64,000 nt of DNA from Terriglobia bacterium (GTDB taxonomy: Bacteria > Acidobacteriota > Terriglobia > UBA7540). The stretch covers positions 1 to 64,000 of the forward strand of contig DASTAW010000041.1 in NCBI GenBank assembly GCA_035712365.1, written 5' to 3'. The translations under genes and the position numbers were made by a program. The notes beneath the pieces were generated by a model that saw only the letters and a program-made list of their open reading frames with translations, did not search any database and was not told where the DNA came from. Below, one piece after another: positions 27,908-37,445 of this stretch. Each line of letters starts with the position of its first letter. Position 1 is the first letter of the stretch.

Positions 27908-28879
27908 ATGGCGGAAATCGTTACCTTCGGAGAATTGCTGATCGAGTTTGTCGCAACGCGAACGGGGCAGACATTCGATTCGCCTGGAACGTTTGAGGGC
28001 CCGTTCGCCAGCGGCGCTCCGGCCATCTTTGCAGATCAGGCCGCCCTGCAAGGCGCATCGGCCGCCATCGCCGGCTGCGTGGGCCAGGACGTTTTCGGCG
28101 AGGCCATCCTGCGTCGCCTGGCAGCAGACGGCGTTTCCCTCACCTGCGTTGCGCGCAGCGCGGACCGGCCCACCGGCACCGCCTTCGTCGCTTATCGAGC
28201 CGACGGCGAGCGGCAGTTTGTTTTCAACATTGAGCAGAGCGCCGCTGGGCTGCTGGACGCGAGCGGCATCCACCCTCCGTTGTTCGAAGGCTGCCGCTGG
28301 CTTCACATTATGGGATCATCCCTTTACAATGCTGGCGCCATACGCGCGGCCCGGGCAGCCACCGGGGAGGCCCGGCGGCATGGGTGCAAGATCAGCTTTG
28401 ATCCAAACATCCGCCCGGAGCTGACCGGCCCGCCCGAGGCGCAGCAGGCGCTTCGGCAGACGCTGGAAACCTGCGACCTGTTTCTGCCCAGTGAAGCTGA
28501 TTTGCGATTCTTTCATCCGAATCTCGCAAGCGAGGATCTCATCCGCCAGATGCTCGATCGGCCGTCGCTGGAAGCGGTGGTCCTGAAGCGCGGCGCCGCA
28601 GGAAGCCTGTATGTCAGCCGCAAGCAGCGCATTGAAGCGCGCGCTTTCGAGGTGACCGAAGTCGACCCAACGGGCGCCGGCGACTGCTTCTGCGGCACGT
28701 TTCTCGCCGGCCTCGTGCGCGGCCTGCCCGTTCAGCAGGCGCTCGTTCGCGCCAATGCCGCCGGGGCTGTGGCCGTGCTCAAGCGCGGACCCATGGAAGG
28801 CAACAGTTCAAAGGAACAACTGGATCGTTTTATCGCGGCGCGTTCATCGAGCCTCCCGCCGATGCTGGCGAGCCGGTAG
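27908..28879 (+). CDS. PfkB-family carbohydrate kinase
   Basis: Ribokinase-like sugar kinase of 323 residues. It begins VTFGELLIEFVAT, contains GCVGQDVFGEAILRRLAADGV (PfkB signature 1 region), SFDPNIRPEL and the anion-hole/catalytic motif DPTGAGDCFCGTF (253-265, catalytic base Asp259). Substrate candidates are 2-keto-3-deoxygluconate, tagatose or fructose; the sequence alone does not settle which. It stands alone, followed after about 80 nt by a methyltransferase gene. Confidence 0.85.
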   Translation: MAEIVTFGELLIEFVATRTGQTFDSPGTFEGPFASGAPAIFADQAALQGASAAIAGCVGQDVFGEAILRRLAADGVSLTCVARSADRPTGTAFVAYRADGERQFVFNIEQSAAGLLDASGIHPPLFEGCRWLHIMGSSLYNAGAIRAARAATGEARRHGCKISFDPNIRPELTGPPEAQQALRQTLETCDLFLPSEADLRFFHPNLASEDLIRQMLDRPSLEAVVLKRGAAGSLYVSRKQRIEARAFEVTEVDPTGAGDCFCGTFLAGLVRGLPVQQALVRANAAGAVAVLKRGPMEGNSSKEQLDRFIAARSSSLPPMLASR

Positions 28880-28957
28880 TAGCTGCTTGAGGCGGCAGGC
28901 GTTATAATGCAACACGCCGGCCGGTGGAGCCACACGCGTGGCCTGCGGGATTATGAA

Positions 28958-29818
28958 ATGAGCCTGATTCGCAAAGAGATCGAGGACCATTATTTAGAAG
29001 TGCAGGAGTCGGAGCGCCTGTCGTCGGGAGTTGGCGAGCTGGAACGCCTTCGCACCGAAGCGATCCTGACGGCGCACTTGCCTCCGCCACCTGCCGTAAT
29101 TTACGACGTCGGGGGCGCCGCTGGAGTCTATGCGTTTCCCCTGGCGGAACGGGGATACACCGTCCACCTGGTCGATCCCGTGGAGCTGCACTTGAAACAG
29201 GCGCAGGCGCGCGCTTCAGCCTCAGGCTTGTCGCTGGCATCGATCACTTTGGGCGATGCCCTGCTGCTGGGAGCAACTTCTCTCTCGGCCGACGCGGTCC
29301 TCCTCTTTGGGCCAATCTATCATCTGATTGACACAGCGGAGCGGCATGAGGCCCTTCGCGAAGCTTTCCGCATCCTCAAGCCTGGCGGAGTCATGTTCGC
29401 CGCCGCAGTCTCTCGCTTCGCCTCTCTGATCGACGGATACGTGGAGGGCTTTTTGCAGGACCCCGATTTCCGAAAGATCGTCGTCACAGACCTTGCCTCC
29501 GGCCAGCATCGCAACCCGACAGGCAATTCTGCCTATTTCACGACCTCGTACTTTCATCGCCCCGAGGAACTGGCTGCGGAGGTCGCTGAAGCTGGCTTCC
29601 AAAACACAAGGGTGCTCGCCGTCGAAGGTCCTGTTTGGAGCGCGGCCCGGTTCAACAAGACCTGGAAAGATGAAGTCCAGCGCAAGACCCTCATGGAGTT
29701 CCTGGCGAAGGTTGAGCAGGAGCCCTCCATCCGAGGGGCCAGCGCCCACCTGGTTGCCGTCGCCGAGCGGCCGAAATTAGAGGGAAGCGGCGCTCCCATG
29801 GCTCGGGGCGTTTCCTGA
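28958..29818 (+). CDS. Class I SAM-dependent methyltransferase
   Basis: 286 residues from the ATG at 28958. The upstream in-frame ATG at 28907 overlaps a TATAAT (28903-28908) and is unlikely to be used. AVIYDVGGAAGVYAFPLAERGYTVHLVDP is the SAM-binding loop with its acidic strand-2 end; LFGPIYHL and FRILKPGGVMFAAAVSRFASL follow. The substrate is unknown. The N-terminal helix EIEDHYLEVQESERLSSG is common in small-molecule methyltransferases. Confidence 0.8.
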   Translation: MSLIRKEIEDHYLEVQESERLSSGVGELERLRTEAILTAHLPPPPAVIYDVGGAAGVYAFPLAERGYTVHLVDPVELHLKQAQARASASGLSLASITLGDALLLGATSLSADAVLLFGPIYHLIDTAERHEALREAFRILKPGGVMFAAAVSRFASLIDGYVEGFLQDPDFRKIVVTDLASGQHRNPTGNSAYFTTSYFHRPEELAAEVAEAGFQNTRVLAVEGPVWSAARFNKTWKDEVQRKTLMEFLAKVEQEPSIRGASAHLVAVAERPKLEGSGAPMARGVS

Positions 29819-30024
29819 CGAACCGAGGACCTCGTAACCGGAATTCATCGCCAAACCGACAGGAAGTGGATCGTCTTCCGCTCCAATATGGACGACTGGT
29901 ATGAAGCATGAGGCGGTCATCAATGTTCAGGGTGCTGCCGATCAGGTTGCACACGCCTCGCCCGGCGGGCGCCGGTTAGTGCCGACTTTTGACCGAGGAA
30001 TCCCGGGTCGTGAGGAGGACCATC

Positions 30025-30969
30025 ATGAAGCGCAGTTCGCTGCTGAATGTTGGCATCGCCACCTGCACCTTCGCCCTACTGATGACCGGCCACGCTCAAC
30101 AATCTTCCGCAGATAATCCATGCAAGGCCGAAAGCCACTGGGCAATCGGCATTTATGCGGGACCTTCCCCGCTGCGGCTGTCACCGCAGCCGAAAACGGA
30201 CGATCCGGTGCTGACAGCAGACCACGTGCATGATCTGAAGAATGCCGATACTCTTGCGCATCCCTTCATTGTGATCGAGGGCTCGCACTACTACATGTTC
30301 TTCACCACGAAGTATTTGAAGACGGAAGAAAGCGGCATAGGACTGGGAGAAAGCGACAATGGCCGGGTGTGGCACTACAAGCATCTCGTCATCAAGGAGC
30401 CGTATACGCTGGCTTATCCGGACGTATTCAAGTGGCGGAATGACTACTACATGGTTGTGGAATCCTACACCCAGACGTTCGTCCGTCTATACAAGGCGAC
30501 GGCGTTTCCCGACAAGTGGGAGTATCAAAAAAACCTGCTGACGGGCGACCATTTCATCTCCCCGACGCTGGTACGGTACAAGAACATGTGGTGGATGTTC
30601 ACCGGCGTGCCGGGAAACGCCTCGCTTCGCCTCTTTTATGCGCGGGACTTCAGGGGACCATGGACCGAGCACCCCATGAGCCCTCTGATCAAGAACGACC
30701 TGCATACCGCGCGGCCTGCCGGCAGGCCGTTCATCCTGAATGGAAAACTCTATCGCCTGGGGATGGATTGTTTGCCGGTCTACGGATACCAGGTGCGCGC
30801 TTTCGAAGTTACCGACATCAGCACGACAACGTACGCGGAGCAGATGGTTGAAACTCCTGTGGTGAAAGCCTCTGGGCATGGGTGGAACGCCGAGTCGATG
30901 CACCATGTTGACGCCCACCAGATCGGCAGGAACCAGTGGATCGCCGCAGTCGATGCGCTTGGTTACTGA
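30025..30969 (+). CDS. Secreted five-bladed beta-propeller protein (GH43/GINT1-N-like)
   Basis: 314 residues from an ATG with AGGAGG 8 nt upstream. A signal peptide (LLNVGIATCTFALLMTGHAQ) is followed by repeated blade-like units: HPFIVIEGSHYYMFFTTK, YPDVFKWRNDYYMVVES, SPTLVRYKNMWWMFTGV, RPFILNGKLYRLGMDC. This is the pattern of glycoside-hydrolase-43-like propellers and of the N-terminal domain of glucosamine inositolphosphorylceramide transferase. Catalytic acid residues cannot be assigned with confidence. It probably acts on or binds glycans outside the cytoplasm. Confidence 0.7.
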   Translation: MKRSSLLNVGIATCTFALLMTGHAQQSSADNPCKAESHWAIGIYAGPSPLRLSPQPKTDDPVLTADHVHDLKNADTLAHPFIVIEGSHYYMFFTTKYLKTEESGIGLGESDNGRVWHYKHLVIKEPYTLAYPDVFKWRNDYYMVVESYTQTFVRLYKATAFPDKWEYQKNLLTGDHFISPTLVRYKNMWWMFTGVPGNASLRLFYARDFRGPWTEHPMSPLIKNDLHTARPAGRPFILNGKLYRLGMDCLPVYGYQVRAFEVTDISTTTYAEQMVETPVVKASGHGWNAESMHHVDAHQIGRNQWIAAVDALGY

Positions 30970-31064
30970 TCCCGCGAATGCAATGCCAGGACGCACCTTT
31001 CGATTCATGCAGCAATGGGGTCTCGCTCTGTGCGATCACCCGCTTAATAATGATGAGAGTAAGC

Positions 31065-31889
31065 ATGAGCTTCAGTCCAAGCTGCGCCGTCCTGCTGCTA
31101 TGCCTCCTGGCGCCCGCGGGCCTCGCCGCTCAATGCGCAAGCGCGCCGCGGGGAGAAATTCGTGCCAACCCCGACCGGCCCACGGTGGCCGACCCTGCCG
31201 ACATCACCGAGTATGGCGTGCTGGAAATCGAGTACGGTTGGAACCACTCGTGGCTGGGCCAGCAAACGCATGGAGACGATTTTGGCGCTCTATTGAAATT
31301 CTCGGCCCTCTGCGATCTCGAAATCCGCTGGAGCCCGGACACCGTGGTCAGCCAGGGCGGCAATACTGGTTTCGGCGATAATTGGATCGGCGCGCAGTAT
31401 CGTTTCCATCACCAGAGCCACAGGGCGCCTTCAATGGCAGCGAGCTACATGGTGAAGATTCCCAGCGCCAGCGCCGCTCAGGGCCTCGGGACGGGCCGGG
31501 TGGACCAACAGATCAAGTTTCTCGCCAGCAAGGACTTCGGGTCCACGCACTTCGACTTCAACGCCAGCGCGCTGGTCATAGGGCGCCCGGCAGGCGGCGG
31601 GCGTGATACCGCTGCTGAGATCGATCTTTCTTTTTCCCACCCGCTATGGAGACATCTGGCATTAACAGGGGAAGTCTACGGTGACACGCGCTTGAGTCGT
31701 TCCGTCCCCGGGTACACTTCGACACTGTGGGCGCTGACTTATAGTCTGACGCCCCGCCTGGTTGTAGATGCAGGGATGGATACGGCAGTGACGCCCAACG
31801 CCCCGTTTCGCAAACGCTTTTTCATGGGGTTTGTTTATTCCCTGGGTGAACTCTACCCCGGCCTGCGGCGGGGCCTTCAGCGCAGGTGA
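31065..31889 (+). CDS. Outer-membrane beta-barrel protein (phenol-degradation MetA-like)
   Basis: 274 residues from the ATG at 31065, which has GAGAG upstream. Other in-frame starts lie further upstream to 30936. A signal peptide ends near GLAAQ. The mature part has alternating strands with DITEYGVLEIEYGWNHSW, ASYMVKIPSASAAQGLGTGRVDQQIKFLASKDFG and a C-terminal FFMGFVYSLGEL. These are features of the transporter-type barrels annotated as phenol MetA pathway proteins. The substrate is unknown. Confidence 0.65.
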   Translation: MSFSPSCAVLLLCLLAPAGLAAQCASAPRGEIRANPDRPTVADPADITEYGVLEIEYGWNHSWLGQQTHGDDFGALLKFSALCDLEIRWSPDTVVSQGGNTGFGDNWIGAQYRFHHQSHRAPSMAASYMVKIPSASAAQGLGTGRVDQQIKFLASKDFGSTHFDFNASALVIGRPAGGGRDTAAEIDLSFSHPLWRHLALTGEVYGDTRLSRSVPGYTSTLWALTYSLTPRLVVDAGMDTAVTPNAPFRKRFFMGFVYSLGELYPGLRRGLQRR

Positions 31890-32100
31890 TGTAGAGGATG
31901 GCGCCGGGAAGCGGTTGCTCCGCGCAGCAGGTGCAGGCGGCAGAATGAGATTGCTGGCGGCAAATAATCGCGCGCCGCAGCCTCACATCGTCCGAGCGGG
32001 CCGCCGTGCGGGATGGGCCGGTTGCCGCAGGGAACAGGCCAAGCCTCGCGGCAAGGGGCCCCTGCAAAATCGGCTGGCGGGGAAGTTCGCTCGCATCAAA

Positions 32101-32787
32101 TCAGCGCCTGAAGTTGCCGTTAATGCTCTGGCCGTTCAGGCGGCCGTCCACGCTGATGTATTCAACTTCATTCCGGTCAGGATTCAGCCTGAAAGTAGCC
32201 CTCCCGCTTGCTGGCCCGCGGTCTGAACGGTCGATCTGCATCACGTATTCACGGTCTCCGGCCTGCTGCGTCACGAGGCCGTAGAAGTTGATCTTGAAAT
32301 CATGTTCGCCGCTCAGCGCTACGGTGACCTGCTGGTCTTCTGTGTTCACCCAGCCGCGGGTGATCCGAACTGAGCTGCCCGCACCGTTGAAGTCACCACG
32401 TCCGGAGGTGTCAACGTTGACACTCGGATAATCCACCGCCGGACGCTGGTTCCATCGGCCGCGATTTCCCGCGCCCATTCCGAAGCGGGACCGATTGCCG
32501 GAAGTCTCGTTATATTGCCCCGACACAGCGCGGACGAGCTCGCCGGTGGCAGTGTTGAACTCACAGTAGCCGTTGCTGTCGCGCCCGCGCCGCGCGCTCC
32601 AGTTCACAATGCGATTTTGGTTGGCCGTGAAAGGGCCAAGTTGTGCAGCCACGTCCAACTGAGAAATATTCAGTTGGTTGGCCACAGCCTGCTGGCATTC
32701 CGGGACATATCCATACTGGGCAATAGCGAAACTGGGCAATAGCAGAATCGAAAAGACGGGAATCCATCGTGAAAAAATCAGCCTCAT
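32101..32787 (-). CDS. Secreted protein of unknown function
   Basis: 228 residues with a signal peptide (WIPVFSILLLPSFAIAQ). It has an N-terminal half with NQLNISQLDVAAQLG and two Cys, a low-complexity Gly/Arg/Asn stretch (RFGMGAGNRGRWNQRP) and a C-terminal beta-rich part with DFKINFYGLVTQQAGDREYVMQID. I recognise no family. Confidence 0.6.
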   Translation of the reverse strand: MRLIFSRWIPVFSILLLPSFAIAQYGYVPECQQAVANQLNISQLDVAAQLGPFTANQNRIVNWSARRGRDSNGYCEFNTATGELVRAVSGQYNETSGNRSRFGMGAGNRGRWNQRPAVDYPSVNVDTSGRGDFNGAGSSVRITRGWVNTEDQQVTVALSGEHDFKINFYGLVTQQAGDREYVMQIDRSDRGPASGRATFRLNPDRNEVEYISVDGRLNGQSINGNFRR

Positions 32788-32831
32788 TCGATGCCTCCAG
32801 TAGCAGTTTGCTGAAAAACTCCCTGTGCCAA

Positions 32832-32983
32832 GTCATCCTGGTCCCGTTCGTCCTCCTCTTGCGAACGGCCCTGGTCCCGCGATGCTGGAGAAGGGTCTCA
32901 CGATAAACTCCGCGAAGGACCTGCCTTTTCATTTCGAGCAAGATACAGCAGATGCTTCTCCCGCTTCGCGGGATCAGCATGAC
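32832..32983. repeat. MITE-like element with GTCAT terminal inverted repeats
   Basis: Ends GTCATCCTGGTCCCG (32832-32846) and CGGGATCAGCATGAC (32969-32983) are inverted repeats matching at 13 of 15 positions. The 152-bp interior has no gene and contains further smaller inverted segments (GTCCCGCGA with CTTCGCGGGA). It lies between two secreted-protein genes. No target-site duplication was established. Confidence 0.45.
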
Positions 32984-33080
32984 GGGTTGCCTTTTTCAGC
33001 GACCGGCTAGAGCCACTGGTAACATGAAACCCTGCCGAAGTAAAGGAGCATTCGTCATCGTCACAGGCATTCTGCCGAGG

Positions 33081-34931
33081 TCAGTGCTTCACATTTTTGC
33101 GCCAACCGAAGCTGTTGGGAGCTCCGGTTGGACGCACGAACCAGTGCATCGGCTTCCCATTGCAACCCTTGCCTTCGGTAAAGCTGCTGACCTTGCCTCC
33201 CTGCGCTTCCAGTTCCGCCTTGTAGCAATCGCCCAGCGAGTCACTGAAGGCAAATGTCTGTGTGCTGGTCTGATTTCGATTGCCGGAGAGTCCCACGTGC
33301 CCCGCGTTGAAGTTGAAGTTCACCTCATCCGTCGCATCGCGTACATTGTTCACGCCCGCGGTGTAGGGCGGAAGCCCGGCCTCGCGCTGCTCGATGTGCT
33401 TGTTGTAAACCTGGTGCAGATGGACCGTCTGGCTGCGGCTGCGGTCGGAATTGGAACGGCGAAGCATGTTGGACGTAAGCGAGTAATCGAGGGACCGCGT
33501 GACGGCCCGTCCGGTGGAACCTCCGATAGTGCTGGTGCTCGAGCCCGAGACGCGACCCGATTGCTCCGTCAAGTGGCGCGTGGCCTGCGCCTCGGCAGTG
33601 GAGAATTTCTGGTTGTTGTTGAAAGCGAGGTGCTGCTCCACGCGCGTATCGACGCGCCCCGCGGGCGTGTTCACGTAACCTTCGATCAGGTAGCTCTGGT
33701 CGGCGCTTGTCAGCACGTTTCCGTTCACCTTGCTGGGGTCGGGACCGAGTGAGCTGGTGACACGAGGCTCAAGCGAGGCGCCCTTCAGTGTGTTGCGAGT
33801 AACGGCGCCGCCGGTGTGCCCGGCCTTCGCATTGCGATAGACCAGCAACGCTGCGCCCACCGAGAAATAGTGGTTTGAGCCCAGCACACGCACCGCAACC
33901 GAATGCTCGGCCCCGTCACTCATCAGGCCCGCGAATGGAGCGAGGTCAAGCCGGTAGGGGATAAAGTTCAGGGTCTGCACGCCTGGGGTAGGCCGCCACA
34001 GGTAGGGATCGATCCCGCCGGTGTAAACCCACGGGAAGACGGGAGCCAGTCCCGCCGGCTGCCCGTCCACCAGCACTTCCACTTCGCGGTAGCTTCCGCC
34101 GCTGCAGGCGCGCGGACGCCTGGGCGCACCCTTGTATCCGCGCCGCATGGCGAAGGCCATGGTTTGCTGGATGTATTTGTCGGGCAGGCAGGTGTACCAG
34201 AACTCGTCGTGGAACTGGCTTTGCGCGAACTCGTCCAGGTAGACGCGCTCGGTGTTGCGCGGAAAAGTGATCTTGCGCGCAAGCTGGTCGTTGCCAGTTT
34301 GCAGGTTGGCTGGTTCATTGGTTGCGTTCAGCGCATAGACGGCATCGGGCGTGCGGGGCGCGGGATGATCGGCGTCGGCAGGGTAGAAATGGATCCGCGC
34401 GCTCGCATGGATCACGCTGGCCCGTTGTGTGTCCACCCAGTTGTTGATAAGCGCCGCCCCCTTGCCGGGCGAGCGTAGCAGGCTGGAATAATCCGTGAGG
34501 TCTCGCTCCACTTGCCAGTGGGGGCCAAGTTCGGGCGAAGGTTCTTGCGTGGTGCCGAAGTAGATGCTGACACCGCCGAGCCAGATGGACGCGGTGCGGT
34601 CGTACTGATGGCCCGGATCGACGGAGAAATCGGCCTGGAGCACCACTTTGGCCCACGGCCCTTTGCAGTTGGCGGGTGGCTCATAGCTGAACGTGTGTGG
34701 CACGGAATCCATACGCGTGTTCTCGCCGGCCGGGCCGAAATCTTCTTTGGGAAATAACTGCACCACGCACGGCTTTGTGGACGGCGCCGGGAGAGCCGGG
34801 TCGGCAATGGAAACATTCTGCGAACCAACTGCCGGCTTACTCTGTGCGCTGAGCGCGCGGCCCACGGGTAAAATGATTGCGATCACGGCCAGCCACTTGA
34901 AGGCCTGCCGGCCAGGAAAGTTCTGAAACAT
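33081..34931 (-). CDS. Peptide-N-glycanase A family protein (PNGase A-like)
   Basis: 616 residues with a signal peptide (KWLAVIAIILPVGRALSAQ). The N-terminal two thirds match the PNGase A domain: FGPAGENTRMDSVPHTFSYEPP, ANCKGPWAKVVLQADFSVDPG, QYDRTASIWLGGVSIYFGTTQEPSPE, WQVERDLTDYSSLL, then YREVEVLVDGQPAGLAPVFPWVYTGGIDPYLWRP. These enzymes remove N-glycans from glycoproteins, are mainly known in plants and fungi, and a characterised acid-active member comes from the acidobacterium Terriglobus. It should act in the periplasm or outside. The neighbours encode other secreted proteins, consistent with scavenging of eukaryotic glycoproteins. Confidence 0.88.
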   Translation of the reverse strand: MFQNFPGRQAFKWLAVIAIILPVGRALSAQSKPAVGSQNVSIADPALPAPSTKPCVVQLFPKEDFGPAGENTRMDSVPHTFSYEPPANCKGPWAKVVLQADFSVDPGHQYDRTASIWLGGVSIYFGTTQEPSPELGPHWQVERDLTDYSSLLRSPGKGAALINNWVDTQRASVIHASARIHFYPADADHPAPRTPDAVYALNATNEPANLQTGNDQLARKITFPRNTERVYLDEFAQSQFHDEFWYTCLPDKYIQQTMAFAMRRGYKGAPRRPRACSGGSYREVEVLVDGQPAGLAPVFPWVYTGGIDPYLWRPTPGVQTLNFIPYRLDLAPFAGLMSDGAEHSVAVRVLGSNHYFSVGAALLVYRNAKAGHTGGAVTRNTLKGASLEPRVTSSLGPDPSKVNGNVLTSADQSYLIEGYVNTPAGRVDTRVEQHLAFNNNQKFSTAEAQATRHLTEQSGRVSGSSTSTIGGSTGRAVTRSLDYSLTSNMLRRSNSDRSRSQTVHLHQVYNKHIEQREAGLPPYTAGVNNVRDATDEVNFNFNAGHVGLSGNRNQTSTQTFAFSDSLGDCYKAELEAQGGKVSSFTEGKGCNGKPMHWFVRPTGAPNSFGWRKNVKH

Positions 34932-35272
34932 GCCATCAACTCCCTTCTGGAATGGCTGTGGAAAATTTCCGTTCAGTCGGCTTTCGCACGGGTCGGTATG
35001 AAGCTAAAGATTGTCTTCAACCGGTGAATTCAATTTCGTTTGAACATCTGCGGCCGAACCTGTCCATTCAAACACGCGGAGAGGGCCGCGTCCAGAATAA
35101 ATTGCCGTCGGCCACACAAGTCAACGAAGGGAACGGGGCCCCAAGCCCAGCCGCGGTCCTTAAGAGTGGGCGATTAAACGGGGCGCGAGTGAACAGTTTC
35201 CGCGCCGCCGGCGCCGCAGTGGTCTGGTAAGACGGCGGGAGATGGCCGGCTGCGCCCAGCAGAAAGAAAGGA
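34932..35272. other. Intergenic, no gene seen
   Basis: Lies between two minus-strand secreted-protein genes. No conserved motif, hairpin with T-run, or coding frame of interest was identified. Confidence 0.4.
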
Positions 35273-36412
35273 TCAGTTTCCGGCGGGTTGGGATGCCGAA
35301 ACGGGCGGCGCCAATTTGGGAATGATAAATTCCTGAATAACGTTGATGACGGCATCCGAGCCAATCCCGATCAGAGTATTCCTGACGAGCAGCGTCACAC
35401 CACTGCGATTTTGCGCCGGGTAGTAGAGATTTGCGATACCGCCCGCGGCCAGGTTTCCAATGAAAGACGAGTACGCAGGCTGCCAGCGTCCGTTATCGCC
35501 TTTCCAGATAACCGCCCGGGTGACCGCATACACAAATCTCGATTGCCAGCTTCCAGTGCCCTTGTAAAAGTAACGCGGGTCCTGCTTCAGGAGCGAAGGC
35601 AGCGCGGCGCTTCCGATCATCGTGCCAATGGCACTGTCGGCATAGGCGGCGCCGAAGCGTTTGGCATACCCTGCCGTTCCCTGCCCGAAGCCGCTGTAGG
35701 TGTTCAGGTCCTGCTGAACTCCCGCGACGGCCGCAGTCACTCCAAGGTTGACCGGATCGAGAATGGACTTTGCCGCCAGCCGGAATTTTTGTCTGGGGCT
35801 TAGAGGAGCAGAGTCCTTAAAGTATGAGACGTAGAAGTTGGGAAAGACGGCAAGCACACGCTGCTTCTCTTCGATTTCCAACTGATATTTCGCCACTTCG
35901 GCCGGTGGCGGCGTGACTGTCACTTGAGTCACAACAGGGGGCAAGCCCAGTACAATCGGCGGCGCGGTATAAGCTTCTCCCGGCTGCAGGGTCCCGGATA
36001 CCGTCTGCGAGGTGAACCCCGGAGCGGTGATCGCGAGCTCGAAACGCCCGGAGCTGAGTCCGGTAAACGCGAATCCTCCGTTGTCGTCGCAAGTCGCCTG
36101 GCGGGTCAGGGACCGATCGAGGAGCATAAGCTTCACCTGAGCGCCAGCGATGCCGTGTCCAATCTGGTCGGCCACGGTCCCGGTGATGCTCCCCGTTAAG
36201 ACTCCCGGGGGCTGTGAGGGAGTTGATGCTGATGTCTGAGGAGTTAGCGGCAGCGACGTTTGTGCTTCGGGAGGGGCTACGGCCTGCTGGGACATTGCCC
36301 CCGCTGGAAATCCGCAAATGAAAACCCACAAGGTAAGCCAGGTGAGAACACGGGCGGCAGAGAGCAATCTCATGCTGGGACGGGCCAGGGGCTTCCTGAT
36401 GGGCTCGTTCAT
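35273..36412 (-). CDS. Secreted protein with carboxypeptidase-regulatory-like domain
   Basis: 379 residues from the ATG at 36412. The start is uncertain: the frame opens at a GTG at 36526, and an ATG at 36499 has a better ribosome binding site (GCGGAAG). A signal/TM segment (VLTWLTLWVFICGFPAGAMSQ) is followed by a Pro/Ser/Thr stretch, then a CarboxypepD-reg-like module (GSITGTVADQIGHGIAGAQVKLMLLD ... GFTSQTVSGTLQPGEAYT, with NGGFAFTGLSSGRFEL). A C-terminal region follows with KFRLAAKSILDPVNLGVTAAVAG and several short hydrophobic segments. Such proteins are common in Acidobacteria; the C-terminal part resembles no family I can name. Confidence 0.7.
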   Translation of the reverse strand: MNEPIRKPLARPSMRLLSAARVLTWLTLWVFICGFPAGAMSQQAVAPPEAQTSLPLTPQTSASTPSQPPGVLTGSITGTVADQIGHGIAGAQVKLMLLDRSLTRQATCDDNGGFAFTGLSSGRFELAITAPGFTSQTVSGTLQPGEAYTAPPIVLGLPPVVTQVTVTPPPAEVAKYQLEIEEKQRVLAVFPNFYVSYFKDSAPLSPRQKFRLAAKSILDPVNLGVTAAVAGVQQDLNTYSGFGQGTAGYAKRFGAAYADSAIGTMIGSAALPSLLKQDPRYFYKGTGSWQSRFVYAVTRAVIWKGDNGRWQPAYSSFIGNLAAGGIANLYYPAQNRSGVTLLVRNTLIGIGSDAVINVIQEFIIPKLAPPVSASQPAGN

Positions 36413-36620
36413 CCTCAAATTCACAATGGACACTCCGTGGCCGTCCCTCTTCTCTACCCAACGGGTCAGAGCAGAGCCCCCTTCGTTTAATCCTAACATC
36501 TTCCGCTTGGATGCCATGCGCTTCACAAGCGTTCACTTCTGGCGAAATTTAATTTGCCATGTGCTTCGGTGCGGACGCCAACAGGTCTTTTGAGCGGGAG
36601 GCGACGGCCAGGGCCGGGGG

Positions 36621-37337
36621 TTATTCGCGGTTTCCCGGTGGGAGGGGCGGGCAGACGCGGAGCATTTCATTGCCACCTTTTTGGAATTCATAGGGAACGC
36701 GCCGGATTTCACAGGTGTAGCCTTCAGCCCGCAGCAGCTTGATGAGCGGCGCAACATGCGCAGACTGCGAGTTGCTAAAGTTGGGGAGCAGTGGGAAAAT
36801 GCGGGTTTCGCGGGCGACGCGACAAAGCTCGCGAATTGAATCGAAGTGAAATTCCAACGAGAGCAGGTGCGAGTAGGTGAAGAGCAAATGGGAACACAGC
36901 GCCAGATCGAATTCGGCGTCACGGAAAGGAAGCGAAGGGAGCTGAGCAGCACGATACCGGCCCTCGGCGACGCCGACGGAAAGGTCGGCGAGAAACATCT
37001 TCATCGCATCCATGCGGGTCCGGCCAAGGTGTTCGGGCGATTTTATCTCTCGCCACACAAAATTCTCGGCGGCTTCCAACGTCTTCTTCATTACCGTTTC
37101 ATACGTTGCGTCGATGCGGCCGGAAATTTCTTCGCGGGAGAATTCATAGATCGGGTCACAGGACACGACCTTGCGGCCGCGTCCATGCATCTCGGCGTTG
37201 AAGCTTGCCGGTCCGCCACCGCAATCAAGGATCCGTGAAGAAAGGTCGCCTTCCGCGAGGTCGAACATGCGGATGTATTCATCGAGCGAACGGCCCCAGG
37301 GGATAATCTGCTCCAGATTAGTACCTGCGCATCCCAT
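36621..37337 (-). CDS. SAM-methyltransferase-like protein
   Basis: 238 residues from the ATG at 37337 (the frame opens at 37427). SSRILDCGGGPASFNAEMHGRGRKVVSCDPIY is a SAM-binding Rossmann strand-loop-helix followed by an acidic residue at the strand-2 end. FDLALCSHLLFTYSHLLSLEFHFDSIRELCRVA corresponds to the strand-4 region. Such proteins occur in Acidobacteria and Cyanobacteria as hypothetical methyltransferases. The substrate is unknown. Confidence 0.65.
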   Translation of the reverse strand: MGCAGTNLEQIIPWGRSLDEYIRMFDLAEGDLSSRILDCGGGPASFNAEMHGRGRKVVSCDPIYEFSREEISGRIDATYETVMKKTLEAAENFVWREIKSPEHLGRTRMDAMKMFLADLSVGVAEGRYRAAQLPSLPFRDAEFDLALCSHLLFTYSHLLSLEFHFDSIRELCRVARETRIFPLLPNFSNSQSAHVAPLIKLLRAEGYTCEIRRVPYEFQKGGNEMLRVCPPLPPGNRE

Positions 37338-37445
37338 CCGGCGATCGCCTCCGCACGCGGTCCCATAACTATATCGTAAAGTTTGCTGATGCACGACCGG
37401 GCAGGCTTGCCCTTGCCGCAGTGACAATTCGATGGAGGATGCCTG

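Noticed and set aside
28903-28908. TATAAT before the methyltransferase gene as a full promoter
   Set aside because: No -35 box at a suitable distance. It only argues against the upstream ATG.
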